A model generated the notes under the pieces. The model was not told the DNA's origin and made no database searches. It worked only from the letters and a program-made list of their open reading frames with translations. The translations under genes and the position numbers were made by a program. Positions 21,815 through 24,736 of a stretch of 24,736 bases of DNA are shown piece after piece. Each line of letters begins with the position of its first letter. Positions within the stretch are counted from its first letter, which is position 1. The stretch covers positions 1-24,736 of the forward strand of contig DAIRGS010000080.1 in assembly GCA_036794395.1 (NCBI GenBank). The letters are read 5' to 3'. The stretch comes from DASXMX01 sp036794395. Its GTDB lineage: Bacteria; Planctomycetota; Phycisphaerae; Tepidisphaerales; Tepidisphaeraceae.

Positions 21815-23938
21815 TTAGGCCGCGACGCAGCCTTCGGTGAAGTTGGCCACGAGTTGAGCGAAGGTCAGCGTGGCGTAGCCATGGCTGTCTTCGAGCGCGT
21901 CGCCGGAGGAGCCCCAGGGATTGCGAATTCGATAGTGGGTCGTGCCGTTGGAGTCGATTGAAGCACTCATCAGCGTATACGCGTGATTGTTGACGACGTT
22001 TGGCGCGTTGAGTGCCGCGAGGGTGATCGGCTTCTTATTGGCAAGATCTGATGTTACCGTCGCGTAAAAACTGCTCTCACTGAAGTTCTTCGGCGCCAGA
22101 AACGTGTTGGCCACTCCCAGATCGCTATACGCTTCGCCCATCCAGCCGCTGCTGATGGAGGCGATCGTATTGGAGCCGTTGCGGAAGTAGGCGAACGCCT
22201 TCTCCATCACCATGGCCCAGATCGTGTTGTTTGCACCGGGGTGAGCGTAGGCGTAACCGTTGAACCAGCCGCTCGAAAAGCTGTTGGAAACGCGGACATA
22301 CACGGCCTTATTCTGCGATGAGAAATACTGGACGGCGTAAGTGCCGTCACCCAAATCCACCGCCGACTCATTCAGCTTCGCGGGATTCGTACCCGCGAAC
22401 GCCGCGAGGCTCGAAAGGAAATAGCAGTCACCGATACCGCCCTGGTTTACGTCGTCAGCAGAGGGGCCGGTGCCCCACAGCGAGAGATTCGCGGTTGTCG
22501 TTGCGCCCGAATCGGCTGGATTGGCCAGGCTGGCCCCGATCGCCTTGGTTACGCCCCCGGCGAAGCTCGCCACCGCGTGAACTGATCCGATGCCCGTGAA
22601 CGCATCGGTCGAGTCGAGCCACAGACTGACGTTTGAGCCGGCGTTGTTGACGATCGTGTTGGACCCGTCAATCGAGTCAACCGTGGTGCGGGCGCTGACT
22701 GACGAGGCGATCGCAATAGAGTCACTCCCGCCACGCGTGTAAATGAATATGCCCGCGGCAGGAACGGTGTTGGTCAGGGTTTGACCGTTGGCCGTGATGG
22801 TCAGAGTCGATCCAGACTGCATGAGCGATACGCTGTCGTTGGCGCCCGTCGCGGTAATCACCAACTCATTTCCAAAGCGCGATACGATTGAGATGCTTGA
22901 CGGGCTATTGGGAGCGCCCGTGGTGACGGCAGCGACGTTGGATGGCGCAGAGGTCGTCGCGGCATTGAGCGCTTTGACTTCGTAATAATATGCTTTTCCG
23001 GCAACGACATTCGCATCCACAAACGTAACAGACGAAACGGAATTGATTTGGCCGATCGAGGTAAAGCTCACGTTGTCGCCGGAACGCAGGATGACATAAC
23101 CGGTTGCGGAAGAATCCTTGTTAACCCACGTCAGGCTGACGGCGGTTCCCGCGGCGGTGGCGATGAGACCCGAGGGCGCGATCATTGTGGTCGCGACCAC
23201 GGCCATCGCGGAGGGAGCAGAAAAATTATTCGCGCTGAACGCCTGAATCTCGTAGTCGTAGAGATGGCCGGACAAAACCGCGTTGTCGGAAAAGGTTGAA
23301 ATGGATGCTCCGGCGAGCTTGGCAATCTGGCTGAAATGTGTGCCATCGGTTGAGCGAAGCACGAAGTAGCCAGTGGCGGATGAATCGTTGTCGGTCCATT
23401 TGAGCTGAACGGAATTCCCCTGCATCGCGCCGGCCAACGTTGAAGGCGCAGCCAGTGGCGTGACGACGGTGACGGACTTTGAGACCGGCGCGGTCATCTT
23501 GGTGCTAAAAGCCTGAATTTCGTAGCTGTACGTGTGATTTGACGCCGTGGCAGTATCGGTGAACGTGGGAGCGGCAAGACCGGCGGCTTTGCCAATCAAG
23601 GCAAACTTCTTGCCATCTGTGGATTTGAGCACGTTGTACCCGGTCGCCGAGGCCACGTTCGACCAGGTGACCTGCACGGAAGTCGGTCCGGTTGCAGAAG
23701 CCAAAACACTTGAAGCCGCAACGACCGCCGGTGGTTTGGGCGTTGAGACGGTAACGCGCGACGAGGTCTTTGCCGCCTGGGAAGTCACGGTTTGCGCGGC
23801 CGTTGCGTGCGGCTTTGCTGCCGAGAGGAACAGGCGCGGTTCCAAGCCTTCGATCGCCGCGGCGGCTCTTGCCAGGCGTGCTCGATAGCTAACCGCACTA
23901 TTCGAATACCGTGACTTCCCGACTGGCTGACGCTTCAT
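21815..23938 (-). CDS. Exported calpain-family cysteine protease with Fn3 domains
   Basis: A 707-residue protein. The basic N-terminus contains GLEPRLFLSA (31-40), the LEPR motif found near the start of many large planctomycete surface proteins. Three fibronectin type III-like domains follow (about 70-160, 163-250, 253-341), sharing SATGY-(F/V/N)-(V/I)-L-(R/K)-S-x-D and a final Y-Y/S-YE(I/V)-(Q/K)-A pattern. A beta-rich Gly/Asp/Ser region (350-480) follows, and then a peptidase C2 (calpain) domain. The catalytic triad is complete: Cys505 in QGGIGDCYFLSSLAA, His652 in NNHAYTL and Asn673 in RNPWGSSGD. It probably acts at the cell surface or is secreted, on unknown proteins. Start ATG 23938 has GGAGAG 6 nt upstream. 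No adjacent partner is evident. Calcium dependence cannot be assumed because bacterial calpains often lack the EF-hand part, and none is seen here. Confidence 0.91.
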   Translation of the reverse strand: MKRQPVGKSRYSNSAVSYRARLARAAAAIEGLEPRLFLSAAKPHATAAQTVTSQAAKTSSRVTVSTPKPPAVVAASSVLASATGPTSVQVTWSNVASATGYNVLKSTDGKKFALIGKAAGLAAPTFTDTATASNHTYSYEIQAFSTKMTAPVSKSVTVVTPLAAPSTLAGAMQGNSVQLKWTDNDSSATGYFVLRSTDGTHFSQIAKLAGASISTFSDNAVLSGHLYDYEIQAFSANNFSAPSAMAVVATTMIAPSGLIATAAGTAVSLTWVNKDSSATGYVILRSGDNVSFTSIGQINSVSSVTFVDANVVAGKAYYYEVKALNAATTSAPSNVAAVTTGAPNSPSSISIVSRFGNELVITATGANDSVSLMQSGSTLTITANGQTLTNTVPAAGIFIYTRGGSDSIAIASSVSARTTVDSIDGSNTIVNNAGSNVSLWLDSTDAFTGIGSVHAVASFAGGVTKAIGASLANPADSGATTTANLSLWGTGPSADDVNQGGIGDCYFLSSLAAFAGTNPAKLNESAVDLGDGTYAVQYFSSQNKAVYVRVSNSFSSGWFNGYAYAHPGANNTIWAMVMEKAFAYFRNGSNTIASISSGWMGEAYSDLGVANTFLAPKNFSESSFYATVTSDLANKKPITLAALNAPNVVNNHAYTLMSASIDSNGTTHYRIRNPWGSSGDALEDSHGYATLTFAQLVANFTEGCVAA

Positions 23939-24135
23939 CTTTCGCTCTCCGCCTTACGTATCCAATTCACGAGGCCGCCAATCCACGTCAAATAACCGTG
24001 CAAAACCTGGAGCGAACCAATTACCGGACGTGGCGATCCGTGTGATCGGAAAATGGGGAAAAGAATCCGCCTATGAGGGCGAATGTAGAGAATCAGCGTG
24101 GGGGCTTTCAGCGCCGCAAATGACCGAGCGGCAGG

Positions 24136-24736
24136 TTACCGGCCGTTCTTGCTGTTGCGCGAATTGCGATCCGTGTGGCGCTTAGGATCAAGGTCAAGCT
24201 GGGGACCAGACTTGGGGGAGGAGCGCCACGACGTATCAACTGAACGAGCTTGCGGCGAAGAAAGCGGGAACGAGTACGTTGGTATGACCGAAGCCGTCGC
24301 AGTTACCACCGGGCTGGATTGCACCGGTGCGGTCGTGGACACAGGGACCGCAATGACGACCGGCGCTATCGCGGCGGATGTCGTGCCAGAAGCTGGGGCC
24401 GCGGTCGGCGCCATCGGGGCGGTCACGGGCGCGGCGGTGACGACAATGGGCGATGTGACCACGATCGTCGGCGTGGTCACTGGTACCTGCCTGACAACCG
24501 GTGCAACCATAACCGGGGTCGCAACAACCGGCGTAGCGACAACCACTGCCACCACGCCTGCCGATGTACTGGCCGAGGAACTGGATGAGCTGCTGGACGA
24601 AGTGGACACAGGAGCCGTCGAGCTGCTGCTGGCGCTGGATGATCTGCTGCTGGTGCTGTTGCTGCTGCTCCCGCTGCCGGTCGGCGAAGCGCTGGGCGTT
24701 GTCGCCGGGGCCAGTGCCGCAGCTGCCGCTCCGCTG
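24136..24736 (-). CDS. C-terminal part of a Ser/Thr/Val/Pro-rich protein (5' end beyond window)
   Basis: The frame is open from the right edge to TAA at 24136, about 199 residues. It goes from an Ala/Pro/Ser stretch (encoded by about 24650-24736), through serine runs with occasional Thr/Ala/Asn (about 24570-24670), to a Val/Pro/Thr/Ala-rich region (ATPVVATPVMVAPVV and similar) and a polar basic tail ending RNSRNSKNGR. The serine run uses TCC, TCG, TCA, AGC and AGT interchangeably, which suggests selection for the amino acid and so favours this strand. A GTG at 24609 exists, but the frame continues upstream with the same composition, so the gene probably begins outside the window. A plus-strand frame from 24284 to the edge is also open and is the alternative. 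No domain is recognised; a surface or periplasmic linker or stalk is possible. Confidence 0.5.
   Translation of the reverse strand, partial: SGAAAAALAPATTPSASPTGSGSSSNSTSSRSSSASSSSTAPVSTSSSSSSSSSASTSAGVVAVVVATPVVATPVMVAPVVRQVPVTTPTIVVTSPIVVTAAPVTAPMAPTAAPASGTTSAAIAPVVIAVPVSTTAPVQSSPVVTATASVIPTYSFPLSSPQARSVDTSWRSSPKSGPQLDLDPKRHTDRNSRNSKNGR

Noticed and set aside
21572..21961. 129-residue plus-strand open frame
   Set aside because: It translates the dispersed hairpin repeat and the antisense of the calpain C-terminus; the shared FEPEPQSRR peptide with 10592-11020 comes from the 33-bp repeat, not from a protein family.
24284..24736. Plus-strand open frame running off the right edge
   Set aside because: No ribosome site; its Leu/Asp/Glu-rich part is the antisense of a serine run with mixed codons, so the minus frame is preferred.

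Overview
The window looks like a chromosomal segment of a planctomycete (phylum Planctomycetota; I cannot narrow it further from the sequence). The indicators are a paired PSCyt1/DUF1549/DUF1553 protein and DUF1501 protein, a pseudopilin with an H-X9-DG motif, an exported calpain-type protease with an N-terminal LEPR motif, and a long toroid-domain protein. G+C is moderately high. Coding is dense and mostly on the minus strand. I saw no tRNA, rRNA, CRISPR array, insertion sequence or phage gene.

Layout. (1) 266-6808, minus: a four-gene run with a planctomycete cytochrome/DUF1549/DUF1553 protein, a DUF1501 protein, a 4-hydroxyproline epimerase-type enzyme, and an FAD D-amino-acid dehydrogenase whose start overlaps the previous stop (ATGA). 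It reads as a hydroxyproline-use locus attached to a planctomycete-specific exported redox/hydrolase pair. (2) 6983-7687, minus: a lone pseudopilin, divergent from (3) 7878-10785, plus: purA, a membrane-anchored endonuclease/exonuclease/phosphatase-family protein and a DinB-fold protein. (4) 10786-11283: a gene-free block of degenerate inverted repeats. (5) 11284-12465, minus: a class V (isopenicillin-N-epimerase-like) PLP enzyme. (6) 12687-21138, minus: an operon of a 1058-residue TPR protein, ExbB/TolQ, ExbD/TolR and a 1292-residue fusion protein. (7) 21139-21814: a gene-free block with promoter, operator and several hairpin elements. (8) 21815-23938, minus: an exported Fn3-calpain protease. 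(9) 24136-24736, minus: the C-terminal part of a Ser/Thr/Val/Pro-rich protein that runs off the right edge.

The most interesting system is region 6. The fusion protein carries a TolB-like PD40 propeller, a transmembrane helix with the Ser-x-x-x-His signature of TonB/TolA energy-coupling helices, a linker of about 500 residues rich in Ala, Pro, Ser and Val, and a C-terminal alpha/alpha-toroid domain. Encoded with its own ExbB, ExbD and a secreted TPR protein (a CpoB/YbgF-like role), it resembles a rebuilt Tol-type, proton-driven envelope machine in which TolA and TolB functions are fused and the usual TolA/TonB C-terminal domain is replaced by a toroid. Its promoter contains a perfect palindrome matching the BlaI/MecI/CopY operator pattern TACA-N2-TGTA, between and overlapping good -35/-10 hexamers, which suggests control by a BlaI-type repressor.

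All functions are read from motifs and layout only; no database search was run.
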